Assembly: GCA_013400155.1 (NCBI GenBank)
Contig: VXBM01000022.1
Coordinates: 775,361 to 839,360, forward strand
DNA from: Helopsaltes ochotensis
Lineage: Eukaryota > Chordata > Aves > Passeriformes > Locustellidae
DNA: 64,000 nucleotides
Direction: 5' to 3'
In this document: one piece after another, positions 38,801 through 50,300 of the stretch
How positions within the stretch are numbered: the first letter of the stretch is position 1
How the letters are laid out: every line of letters begins with the position of its first letter
Program-made: the position numbers and the translations under genes
The notes under the pieces: model-generated
What the model was told of the DNA's origin: nothing
Seen by the model: the letters and a program-made list of their open reading frames with translations, nothing else
Databases searched by the model: none

Positions 38801-41800
38801 TTGCCTTGTAGGGAATTTTATGGTGGTTTATTATTATTTATATATTTTCTGCCCAGTTTGTGTTAGTTAAGCGAATAATAACATTATCATTAAAACTTAA
38901 TTCACATTTTAAAAAAAATGACTTAGTGACAGAGAGCTGACTTACAAAGACATTCAAACTTCGCAAAACAAATTTTACCCCATGCACAAAATAAGTAATT
39001 TAAAATGAGATCTGAAAATACTATACTTTCCTTATGCTAAAAAGAAAGTATATTTTTGGTAAGCCAGTTGCATAATTGTCCTCTTTAGGTTGTGGTTACT
39101 TTTTTGTTGCCACAAGTGGACACTACGTGGATACAATAGAGTTGACCTAAAATTTTTTAGACATTAGCACAACATGAAAGTGATACTTTTCCTAAAGGTG
39201 GAAGGTGCTGCTTATTTCTTTTCAATTACTATTTCCCTATTCTGTCTAAAAATTCTGTTTAAAAAATTTGTACTTATGGTCCCTCTAAACTCTGATGAAT
39301 TGCGTGTACTAATTAATGAAATATTGTATGATAGTTCTAATAATAAATATAGAGCTTAAGATTTAAATATATCTATTTTGAATATATGTACATATTACTT
39401 TCTAAGAATATTTTGTCAATATTCCTAATCTTTCAGATACATTACTTCACCTAACTAGCTTTAAGGTGAAAATGGATCTGTTTACAGAGGAAAGTCTATG
39501 GCATGGTTCCATATGAAAACAGTAGGTTTGAACGGGGAGATAATCCTTACTGTTCTCTGTCCATAAACCTTTGATCTTAGGATAATAAACTACTATTTCA
39601 AATACCTAATATGTGAAATTAGTAATATTTTTGCTTATTTGTGGTGAAAAGGAACAAAATATCTTTTCCAACTTGATTAAGCAGGTCAGTTACATGTACT
39701 TTAATTTAGTTTACAGTCAGAGTATAATAAGACCTCCAGTTCACAGAGAATCAGTGATTGTCAATGCTTTCTGTTTAAGTACTGAGTAATTTCTGCTCAG
39801 TAGAGTAATTGCACAGAATTTTTTTTTAGCTTAGTGTACTCAACCAGCACTTCCAGAGCTTAAATTTCCCTGTATGATGTGTTGCTTGTGGTCCTAGTGA
39901 CCTCTAGTTTAAAGTCCTTAGCCCTAAGTCTGGTCATCCAGTGTTGATTGGTTTTGGCCTCATTCCACTGTAGGTGGTTTCAATAAATTCTCTCAGGCTT
40001 TATGACAAAAATTGTTCATAAAGTAATTGGGAGATTTCCTCAGAGCACTCTACATCAAAGGATGCTTAATTGTCCCAGCCATGCAAGAAGAAAAACAAGA
40101 TGTGAAGTGCTCAGTTTAATTAGGGCACAACTTTATTAACTCAACTGGGAGCACTACCCGGCAATAAATGCAGGTCATTGTTCTTTCCTTGATCACTCGT
40201 GGTTTTGGAGGACTGCTGTTTGCTTTCTTTTGCCAGCTTCAGTGTCGGGACCTCATGGTTCTTCCCTTGTAGGAGGACTAAGTTAGGGAATATGTGAAAT
40301 AGGGATTTGTCCCTTTGATATCACATATAGAGTCACACAGCTTTCCCTTGCCTGTCCAGTGCTTTTCTTGTAACTCCTTATTTAAGACAAATATTCAGGG
40401 GAAAAAAAAAACTATTCAGAAAAAAAAAATCAACTAAAACTATTTTGAAAAGGATATTCATGCAGTAAAAGAAAGAAATGTTATTTTAAGAGCATAAAGA
40501 TGGGCATCAAAAATACTCCCATGTGTCTGTGCTGTTTTCCTCTGCATATCTTAAAAGCAGTATTTTTCTGCTGATTCCTTAGGACATTCTATAGGCAATT
40601 GAAGTGATTTTATACATAAGAGATGTAGCTAAGCTCCAGTGCAAGGCAAGGCTGCACTTTGCAACACATAGATCAATGCAGTGTATGAGCTGAGTTTCTC
40701 CAGACATGGAGAATGAGGTGACTGATACTTCTGGGAAAAAAGCAACTGCTTTGGAATACTCAAGTGATCCAAATGGCCTGTATGGGACTTGAGTTTTTAA
40801 CTTCTCAGGCTGGCTCATATTGAATTTCTTATCAGGTTTTACTACCTCCTTAAAGAGGAAATAATTTGTTTACAATTAGTAAAGCTCTTCTACCATGAAA
40901 AACAAAATTTACCTGTTCTTAAAAAGGATACAAAAAATAAATGCCAATACTTTCTGAAGATATTCCTGAGCCCTTTAAGAAGACAAAGTGCACCCTCTGA
41001 TGTGGTACAGTTTTGCCCTTAGCATGCAAGGAACTTTTCACATTCTACTTTTAATAAACAATCAAAATTTTATAACAAACGTTTTCTATAAACCCACAGT
41101 TTCCAATTAAAAGTTTGTTTTCTGGAAGGAACTCCAGGTGGTATAATTAGTGAAATATATTTTAATGATAAATCTTCCTTGTCCTATTTTTTCTTAATAA
41201 CAAAAGATGTCCTATGCATTTGAGACGCTCCCTATGGGTTGTATATAAGAGCTTGGTTAATTAGCTAATCAACTTACCCACCTTACCTTTTTAAATGTGT
41301 CCCGTTTCACAGGTGTAATCTCAAATTTTATTTGGGATAGAGGAGATAAATAAAGCATTTAGTGCTCGCCCTAGCCTGCACAGAAGAGAAGATTTTGAGC
41401 TGTCCTTTGAATGTCAGTTTCTTAAGGGGCACATCAGTCAGTCATAGCTCTCAGCCTCTGGCCAGACTGCTCCACCTTCAAGCTATCCCTGTGTCTTGTA
41501 CATCGCACCATTCCAAAGCAGAATAGCCTAGATGCTGTAGCATGACTAAAATATTGTTACCTCTCAGTGCTTCTAAAAAATAACCCCACTTGCAGGCTCT
41601 TAAGACTCCACTTTCCTACACTTGTGATTTATTTAGGTTTTTCTTCTGTTTCTTTGAAGTTGCAGTGAAAATATGAGTTTTATAAAACTGGTTTTCTGTC
41701 TTTTCCTTGCTTTATTTTGGCTCTATAGTTCCAGTGGTTTTGAATATTTTATTCTAATATGTCATAAGCACTGACCAAACTTATAACTGTTCCATGTTTT

Positions 41801-44256
41801 CCTTATTATGTTCTGTCTAAAAAGACACTTAGTTTCTGTTCTGGGTGTTTGACGTGGGATAATATTTCTTTCAAGGAAGGTAACTAGTAACCAAACATTT
41901 GGATTCAGTCTTGGATTTACTGAAGTTACTCCAAACATTGATAAGTGAGGGATTATTCTAGAAGTTCAGGTTCTCAAAACACTTTCCCGAATGAAACAAA
42001 TGGTAATTGCTGCCAAGATATATCTGGGAGTAAGTGTGGTCACTACTGGTGTGTGTAGTCATATGAAGGAGACCGTAATTACATGGCCCTGGCTGCCTCC
42101 TCAGATTCCTTCCCCTCTCTTCCTTATTCCCCAGTCTTGTTCTCAAAGTCCCTCCTGTAGACACTGGGTTATTCTGAACACACCGAGCAGTGTAATGCTG
42201 ACCAACATTGTTGCATTTCTGCCTGTTTTTCCCACGGTGCAGTCCAATTGACTACATTCTCCTGAGATCCTAAAGCGTGTATTTTAATCCAAGATTTCTG
42301 GCATCTTTGTCATCTGCTAAGAAAAAGAACAAAATCAATTGTAAAATCAGTTTGATCACCACCTTGAGTTTCTAGCTGCTTTTGAATTTTATTAGGTAAG
42401 TAATCTCTAAGTATTCTGCAATATGTATATAGCTTACAAGTATTTGTGGCTACCTTTACTCAAATCTTTACCATTGATTCATTGGATTCAATGCAATTAC
42501 AAAAGGTAGTATTTTGTATTTTATTTTGTGCTAATCTACTGTGAATAAGGGATATGCATTGCTCTGTGTTGTAGAGCAGTATCTTTTTTTCTTGAGGCTT
42601 TATTTCTCCTCCAGATATGCACTAGCCTTATTTCTTCTGACTGGGAAAAGAGCTTCTGTCCCTGTAAACACTGTTGACATGAATAGAGTTATGGCTATTC
42701 CTGTCATGTCTGGTATTCCCAATTTACCATATGCTTCACTGGTTTATGAAGAATTGTACCAGCTGCTTTGTTAGAGGAAAAGAAAATCATATATATATAA
42801 AAAAATTTATATACATAAATGAGGATGGACATAGCATGTCTGTTTTCCAAAGTAGCTGAAAGATGACTGTCAATACAGTATTGCTTTATATAGTAAGTTT
42901 CATAATTATGAAAAATATCTGAAGAGGTGAATGCTCTTTTTGCAAAGTATCTATGCAAAATAAAGACAAATCTTCACAAATTTTTGAAAAAGTTAAAAGA
43001 CTAATAAATTATTATGCCAAGAGGAAAGAAGAAACAAAACTCCTTTTAGGAAAACTCACATCAGGCAGAAGAGTAATGAGGATTATGAATGTGTGTATGA
43101 TGTTTTGTTTTTATTGATATTATTAGGAGTTGGTAGCAGTCACTCCATGGTAGATGTCAGAATGGTTCATGTGGTTTTTAATTTCGCATTGATTGATAGA
43201 CTTAGAACCTCTGGCAGAACAAGCTCCGGAGTGCTAAGGGAAGCCAATCATGGTGACAGATGTGAAAGCATGGAAGGAAACCTGAGGATTTGAATGTGTG
43301 TGGGAAAAGAAGGAGCATTTTTACTGTCTGATACACTGTACAGACAGCATCACTGTATTGGGGGACTAATACTTAATTTCCAGTATATGCTTCCTATGCA
43401 TATACCTTTTGGGGTCACTTGAATTACTCTTGCATATATGCTGTTTTCTCTTCTGTTTCCCTTTTCCTGAAGTTCAAATGAGGAAGTATTGTCCTCCCTT
43501 TCTTTTTCATGGATTGGCCAAGAGCACAGCAGCTCGTAAGGTCCCTGCCCATGAATCCTGTCAGTCTCTTCCAGGGAAACAAACACCAGCAGCAGTAGTA
43601 GTTACTCCAACAGCATCTCTGAACTAGTGGTGATTTCCCTTTCCCTCCTTTGTTTTGTAATATCAGTACAACTGCTTTTCCTGACCTGGATAAAGGTAAG
43701 ATGCTTTCCCTTGTATTTCCCCTTTCTGCAATTTTCTTTTCTGATGCAAGTAGAGTCGTGGAAGATAAGTAAAAGATGTTACCTCACAGGTTTTCTTTAG
43801 GGTGAGGGATGTTAAAATTCAGGCAAAGAGAAACCTCTGTCTTTTCTGTAGTCCTGGATCAACCCTGGTGAGCCCCTTACAGTTGACAAACACTTCGTAC
43901 AGTATCAAAGACATACATTACCCACAATAGAGAAGCTTTAGGAGAAAAATGAGTCTCCAAGAAAAACCCTGTTGCATAGAAAAATCTCTGCAGCAGGGCT
44001 CTGCCAGTATATAACACTGCTTAAAAACCACAACAGTACTGAATATCTGATTATCTTCAGTCTTTGCTGCTTTTGGGTCAAGTTTTCAAGATGAAACTTA
44101 AATTCATTGAAATGCATTTCAGATATTCTTTGTAACTTTCTCAATTTTAACAGGAGATAGAAAATTAATTTCTTTCTGCTAATAAGCCCTTAGTATTCAT
44201 TTAGCTTTCTAATTCTTGCAGCTGGATTTTAATACATTTATATAAATTTTAGTATT
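35888..44256. other. Unique AT-rich non-coding DNA
   Basis: More than 8 kb between two solo LTRs with no supported gene. Open frames at 37992-38333, 40579-40818 (minus), 41991-42251 and 43093-43293 have no recognisable domains. The one at 40579-40818 reads slightly protein-like but lacks splice signals I would trust. A possible LTR-like or processed-transcript-like piece near 40100-40390 is listed separately. Confidence 0.45.
40100..40390 (-). repeat. Possible LTR-like or retrocopy fragment with poly(A) signal
   Basis: On the minus strand, gagttaataaagttgtgccc contains AATAAA (near 40135). It follows about 200 bases that are less AT-rich than the surroundings and is itself followed by attaaactgagcacttcaca. 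This arrangement resembles the R/U5 part of an LTR or the 3' end of a retrocopied mRNA. There is no A-tail and I found no terminal TG...CA or duplicated target. I do not recognise the family, and the ends are arbitrary. Confidence 0.22.
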
Positions 44257-44261
44257 CTAAG
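44257..44261. repeat. Left target-site duplication (ctaag)
   Basis: ctaag directly precedes the LTR at 44262 and recurs at 45034-45038 directly after it. A 5-bp duplication fits ERVL-type integration. Confidence 0.85.
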
Positions 44262-45033
44262 TGTCCTGGTTTGAAAGACAGGTATCTGCCAGGGAGGGCA
44301 GGACCTCCCTTTGGAATGGAGAATTCGAATCCCCTTCCTCCAAATTATTATAATTTAGAAAATTAAATGGGCTTTTCAAGCAGAGGTATGGGATTAGGAA
44401 TAACAGTTCTTTACTAGTATGTAATAACAAGGCAAAACAAACAACGGAACTACTACAACATTAACAGTGAGACTGACCCAAAGACCTTAAGAGGTTTTGC
44501 TTCAGAGTCTGGGGGCAGTTGGGTGCCGGGGCTCCGAGAGCACCGGGCTGAAACGGTGGGAAACTCCTGGGCTGTGGGAAGCTCTCTCGGTGGCAGCTGG
44601 AGCAGCAGGGATGTCCTGGCCAAGCAGGGAGCACAATGTGGTGGGAAAGGCCCCAAAGCACAAAGCAGTGTCGTGGAAGACAGCGGCGGTGGGACAGGGC
44701 CGGCCCAGCTCCAGCAGGGCGGAGAAGGCGAGCTCAGAGTTCCGAGGCACACGAGGAGCCGATGCAGGTTCCCCAGGACCGGACTCGGTAGCAGCAATGA
44801 ACTTCTGCAGCAAAAACAGCAGCCTGGTTGTCCTCTCCGACACGGGGACCAAGAGAGCGAAACTGCCCCCAGCCTCGTTCTTGACCTGCTTCAAAACCAT
44901 CGTGGTATCTCTCCCTTTGTTTTAGCCAAGTGCCAAAACAAAGCACCCACAAGTATCCAGCAATCAGCCTCTTAGCAACTTGGGTGGGGGAAGAAAATTC
45001 CACAAAAAGGAAAAACAAATCCAATCCCCAACA
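44262..45033 (-). mobile_element. Solo ERV LTR with intact 5-bp target-site duplication
   Basis: On the minus strand it begins tgttggggattggatttg and ends ctttcaaaccaggaca: TGT...ACA ends, 772 bases. It is bounded by a perfect 5-bp duplication, ctaag at 44257-44261 and 45034-45038. A variant poly(A) signal (AGTAAA, in tagtaaagaactgttattcc) lies near 44410-44415 on the minus strand, as expected for the R region. The middle (about 44510-44880) is G+C-rich with many CpGs still present, unlike the surrounding DNA. No gag, pol or env adjoins, so it is a solo LTR formed by LTR-LTR recombination. The duplication length points to an ERVL-like family. Overlapping open frames of 114-150 codons on both strands within it are composition artefacts, not genes. 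Confidence 0.92.
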
Positions 45034-45038
45034 CTAAG
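45034..45038. repeat. Right target-site duplication (ctaag)
   Basis: Exact partner of the 5-mer at 44257-44261, immediately outside the LTR. Confidence 0.85.
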
Positions 45039-47207
45039 GTATGTCTATACCAGTCTTATTTATTAAAAAAAAACCTAAAAATAAAAAATTTGCACATTCG
45101 TGTTATCAATCTGATAGCTGTGTGGCACAGCAATTCTGACAGATGCTCTGTTTTGGGGGGTTCATTAACAACACCTGTATCTTCTTTTTTCATTAAACTT
45201 GGAAAAACTTAAGATGGAAGCTCTGCTACATTTGGAGTGGCTTAGATGGGCTAGAAGATATTTATTGTTGTCTGACATGCAAAATGCTTGTATTAATCTT
45301 CTCTTACCAAACTGGACTAATAAAGTAACATAGAAATCCAAGTTCCCCTTGTTGGGTTTTGTAAAAAAATATGTTTAACTCTATGAAACAGGGATGCATA
45401 TTTAAATAGGGAAGACAAGAAAAGCTACTTACAGGTTTTACATGAGAAAAAATTGAAATCAACTTCATCGCTTTAGGTATAAGTGATCTGGATAGTAAAT
45501 TCTTGAAATCTAATTATATTACCTCTTGGTAAAAAGAAATTCAAGGGGATTTGACTTTTCTACAAAAAGTTTCATTGCAGCAGCTTCCATGTTTGGTCCT
45601 GTCAGACATGTATAGAGCAGTTTCTTTGTATTTTCAATGCATACCATTTTTAATTCTTGATTAGTCATGTCCAGCTGACAACTCTGAAAGCATCTTGAAT
45701 AAGGTTCAGAGCACAGTCTTCAGACCAGTCATAGGTGTCTGCACCTGTTTCTGCACCTGTCTTGCAGAAAGTGGCAGAGTTTTGATTTGTAATGAATGGA
45801 CCTCCCACTTAAATCGGAGATACTCACAGAGAGTGATTTTGCTTGCCCTTAGATAAGTGTCAAGAGTGGGATTTGTTTGCCTAAACAAATACTTCTGGTG
45901 TTACCAGAGATGCCTTTAGACACCTGAAATATCCACAGAGGGCTAGCAGATCTAATGGGAGACCTTTGTCCTCCTGAGCTGGCAGGTAAAAATTGGGCGT
46001 GATATACTAGGTCAGCTAAAATAACAACAGCTAAAATTTAGGCAACTAAGAACCCTTGTGAATGGGTTCCTTTCTCTCTAGGCTCCATAGACTGTACAGA
46101 CTGTAGAAGCACAAATTCTTCTTAATTGAAATAAAGCAATAGGAACTGGACATACATGTTAGGACCAAAATTTAAACATTTTAATGTGAAGCTAAATCAT
46201 GCTTTTGTACTTCTCTTTGAAAATACTAAGTCCAAATCATAAAGGAAGTTTTTTTCCCCTGGTATATAAGACAATTTTAAATCTAAATAAATTATCGTAA
46301 AACTGACAAAACATGTTAGAGGCATTTCTCCATGATGCAAAACTAAGGTTAACGTAAGAAAAATAAATCAAAAAGATGCAACTCGGGCATCAATTTTTAT
46401 TGTGATCAAGGGAAGAAATGTTAAAGAACAATATCTTTTTTGTTCTAGTTGTAATGGAAAATGGTACAATCTCAGACTGAATTTTTCAGCAATTGCTGAG
46501 AAATACTAAGTTTTAAAGACAGTCTCTGGACTCTGCTTACCTTTGGTAGGGTCAAATACCACTTTCTGATCAAGTTCTTTAAAAGCAGCATAAAGGAAGT
46601 TTCTATATCACCTTATCTAGACTTTTTCTTAGATAGGTTCCTGACCTCTCTGTCCCATCTAAAGGAATTGAGGTGATCACATGTGTTCTTAATCTCAATG
46701 GCCAGCTTCCATATGGCCATATACAGTAGGGAAAAGGGAGATGATTCTTGTTCCTTTTTAGATTTTGTAAGATGTTATTTGCCTCTTCCTATTATAAAAA
46801 ATGTGGACTGTAAGCAGTTTATTTCAGAATCTGTGCAGAAAGCAAATAAATAATGGTAAGGAGAATGAGAGGAAACATGAGTATGGATCGGTATTGTTAA
46901 GGTAGCTAAAATATGGCCAATCTTTTAAAATGATGCTTTATTTCAGTCTCTTAATGTATATCCTCTTCAGCATTGGACAAGAATAATTTTGGGGTTGTGA
47001 TAGAAATTAATTTTTCTGGAATGGTGGTTTCTCACTTTTGTCAATGTAATTTCTAAAGAAGGCAGATTCTACTATTCCTTGTTTTCCAATTTTGAAACGT
47101 GACTTCATCTATGCAGAATTACATGCTAGTCACATAATTCTCCACTGTTTGGAAAGCACCTAGCACACTGTGATTGCATTCAGGTGTAAATAGTTTTGTA
47201 ATTTACA
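45039..47207. other. Unique AT-rich non-coding DNA
   Basis: About 2.2 kb with only short, domain-free open frames. Nothing is recognised. Confidence 0.55.
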
Positions 47208-47352
47208 ATCTCAATCTCAGATTGACAGAATATTCTGAGGGAGAAGGGACTCAGAAGGATAAAGTCCGGCTCTTAAGTAAATGGCCCATACAGGGATTAA
47301 GCCGACAACCTTGGTGTTACCAGCATCATGTTCTGCTGACACTGTGTGGAAT
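47208..47352 (-). mobile_element. tRNA-Ile-derived SINE with CR1 tail (TguSINE1-like)
   Basis: On the minus strand the head reads gatgctggtaacaccaagg followed by ttgtcggcttaatccctgt. This aligns with tRNA-Ile from the D-arm through the anticodon arm (tgctaataacgccaagg in the tRNA) to the T-arm B box (ggttcgatcccc). It runs straight into gccatttacttaagagccgg, then tatccttctgagtccctt and cagaatattctgtcaatctg, a CR1-type 3' tail with the terminal short repeat. A tRNA-Ile head plus CR1 tail is what I know as the songbird SINE TguSINE1. The anticodon position reads GGT rather than AAT, the acceptor arm is decayed and the B box is mutated (ggcttaatccc), so this is an old, inactive copy and not a tRNA gene. 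No target-site duplication is seen. Confidence 0.85.
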
Positions 47353-50300
47353 CTTTGAGTCTGATGCTATGTAAGGGTTGTTACACAGTCAGAAGCAGTT
47401 TGCCATACTTAGTATACTTTGGTACCACCCCCTGCCGCCCCCCCCCCCAAAAAAAGGAAGGAATTCCAGTTCACAAAGTCATGGATAGTTCAATCAATAA
47501 TTTATCTATTAAAGAAATATATTCTGAGGACATATCTGTGTATTGTGACTACTACAGGTATTAGGTTAATTTGTTCTTAAATAAGTTAATAGCAGAAGCT
47601 TATAAATTATTTCAAAAGAAGAAAGCACTGCCTGTCAAACTGTGTTAGTAAAGAGGGCTTTTACCAATATAATGGGTATTAATTTGGCCAAAAAACATCT
47701 GTCTTAATTAACCATATACCACAAGGTCCTTCAAGATGGGCCAGATGACATTCAGATTGCTTTCTCTGAGACACACGTTAAGATGTTAGATGCGGACTTA
47801 GCCAGTTAGACCTGTTCTGTGTTAGTTTTTGCTTTTTCGCAATTTTAAATAAGATAATAAGTAATGTTTTCAATGAAGATGATAGATTCTTAAGGCTGGA
47901 AGGGACTGAAATGAATAGAAACTCTAGAATAAATGACTCAGATGGGAAGGAAGAGGGAGATAAGAAGGAAGAGAGAAGGGAACTAGAAGTGAAAGAATCA
48001 CTTCTTAATGTGTTCTTCAAAACTAAGTCAAAGGGGGTTTTTTTTCCATAGTAAATAAGTAACTGGATAAAAGATGAGATTAATGGAAAAGCAGAGTGAG
48101 AAAACTGGTCAAAGGGGGAGAATGACATTAAAAGGAATGCAGGCAGTGTGAGAGAAAATGAAATGAATTCTAGGATCAACAACAATTTCATATGTATAAA
48201 AAAAACTAAATAGGAGGTAAGACACAGGTAAGGAGGTAAAGTAATCAAAACACTAAAGATTAACTTGAGATAGAATTTCTCATTTGTTTACTATAGACTT
48301 AACACAATCTGATGTGTCTGTTTAAGAACTGTGCAACTTGGTGGGCTCTAAAGGGCAGCCATTGCTCTCATGACTCAGTTAAAACAGTTGGATGTTCTTG
48401 GGCAGGAATGTGGTTTTCCATATTACTTTCCAGGGTAGCTGTAATCCCTCCCTCTTAATATCAGTGCATTTATTCTTGCATCTCCAAGCAGTTCTCAGCT
48501 TTTGACAAAGTGCAATAATAGTTACAACATTTGATCATTTTTTTTAAAGAGCATATTGGCTTTTAAGTAGCATCAACTAGATCAATGGTGAGGATAAATT
48601 TTTCCTATCTCTGCAGTCTATTGTGTGACAATCAGTTGGAGCTTGAATGTCATGGAATATTCAGCCAAAGGGTCTAATCAAAATCTTGTATAAATATTTG
48701 TGCAATGTAACGCAGTAGCATGTGTCAGTATTCTAACAATAACTGTAAACCAAGCACACAGGATTTTTTTTGAGAATAGCATTCCTTCTAAATACTTGCA
48801 TCAGATATATCCAGCCTTACCTTCCATGGATCAGTTCTGGGTATAGTGGGACTTTTTTCTGAGCCATACTGATGGTATTCAGACTAGGAGAAATATCTCT
48901 GAGGAGGCTCTTCACTGCTGAGTTTCACACGAACAGGAGATGCTTGGGTTTCTTCACTTGAGTTAATCCAGTGCAGGTGTGAATAAAAAGTTGTATCTGC
49001 CCCACCATGTCCTTGTTAGCTCTGATTGCATTGTTAAGGCATGGGAAACATAACTCAGTGTTCTTTATGCTACGGTGAGCTTAGCTGTTGACCGTGAACT
49101 GTAGGAAAGTCTTTATGTACTTCAGAGCATACACAAGACTGTTCCTTGATGGATGCTGTCAGATTGGTGGCAGGGGCCAAGAGATTTGCCTGGCTCTTTC
49201 ACAGGAAGTGAAATACTCATTTTCTGGAAGATACATATTTACTTTATCTCAGCTCCCATCCTTAAAGTATCTTGTATTTTTATGGCAACTTTTCTAGAGC
49301 AAACATATTTCTCGTTTTAGTCCGTCACTATATATATATGGAGTTTTCATACATTCAAAGTTATTTAGGTTCATCCCCTTGGAGGTGGCTATTTGAAGGA
49401 TCTACTGTCAGTCAATGACCAAAAAGAGAACAAATATCTCAGCACCTCTTACTTTGGGGCCATATTTGTTTGCATTCCTGCCATACTTAGAGCACTCAGA
49501 GGGTATCGAAGCCATGGCAATAATCATGCAGTCCCTCAGTGAGGTAGACAGCCATTACCCAAGTCTTCTGGGTTAACATTTAAACCTGTGAGATTAATGG
49601 GTCGTGCTTGGTCACCATGACTACAAATCATCTCTGAAAATCAAATCCAAATTTTTTTCTGTCAGTGAACAACATAATAGTCTCGTTTCCAATCCAATGT
49701 TGCATCCTCAAGCTGAACATTAGTCTGTAAAGGTGAGGGGTTTCTGGGAGGGATATTAAGGAACAGAGACACTTACTTTGCCTGAGAAAAACCCAGAGGG
49801 AGAGAGTTTCTTGCTACCTGTACACCTCCAAATATATTTTTGCTCCTTTCTCCTCTTTCTTTCTCTTAATCTCTCTCTGAAATTGCTAAGATACTAGCTA
49901 AAAATAGGTAACCCAATCCAGAAGCATTTTGTGTACTAAAATATAAATCCCAAATACCAGAGAGCAGGTTGGTCTTACAGCTGAGTCTTTCAAGCAGGTT
50001 GTGCAGCCTACAAGGATTGCTTTTCAGGATTGCAGTTTATGCAGTTAAAATGTCTCTGTTAGGAAAAGTTTGCCTGGTTAATAAAGTGAGTTTTGGTTTG
50101 TCTTGTTTGTTTTGTTTTGTGTTTTCTTTTTTAAATTAAATTTAAGAGCAGAAAGAAAATTTGTTAGAAGTGTGAGAAACAGATTGTAAATATGTGAGAA
50201 ATGTATGTTATTACTGTGTTACAGCTGCCTGTGCCAGAGGTAAAAAACCCCAAGAACCAGAATGGAAGTATTTTTTATTCTTAATGATAAAAGTAATCAC

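Noticed and set aside
40579..40818. Minus-strand 79-codon frame starting with ATG
   Set aside because: No domain, no promoter or splice context, no neighbouring exon.
44497..44975. Overlapping 114-150 codon open frames on both strands
   Set aside because: All lie inside the CpG-rich part of a solo LTR. Simultaneous openness in several frames shows a composition effect, not a gene.
47283..47352. A genuine tRNA-Ile gene
   Set aside because: The acceptor stem is lost, the anticodon position reads GGT, the B box is mutated, and the sequence runs into a CR1 tail, so it is a SINE.
47876..47912. Possible CR1 3'-end remnant
   Set aside because: About 35 bases resemble the antisense CR1 tail, but the adjoining conserved block is missing. 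Noted only within the regional entry.
47778..48248. 156-codon minus-strand open frame, Ser/Leu/Phe-rich
   Set aside because: The plus strand here is purine-rich, which removes stop codons from the minus strand. The translation is low-complexity with no domain.
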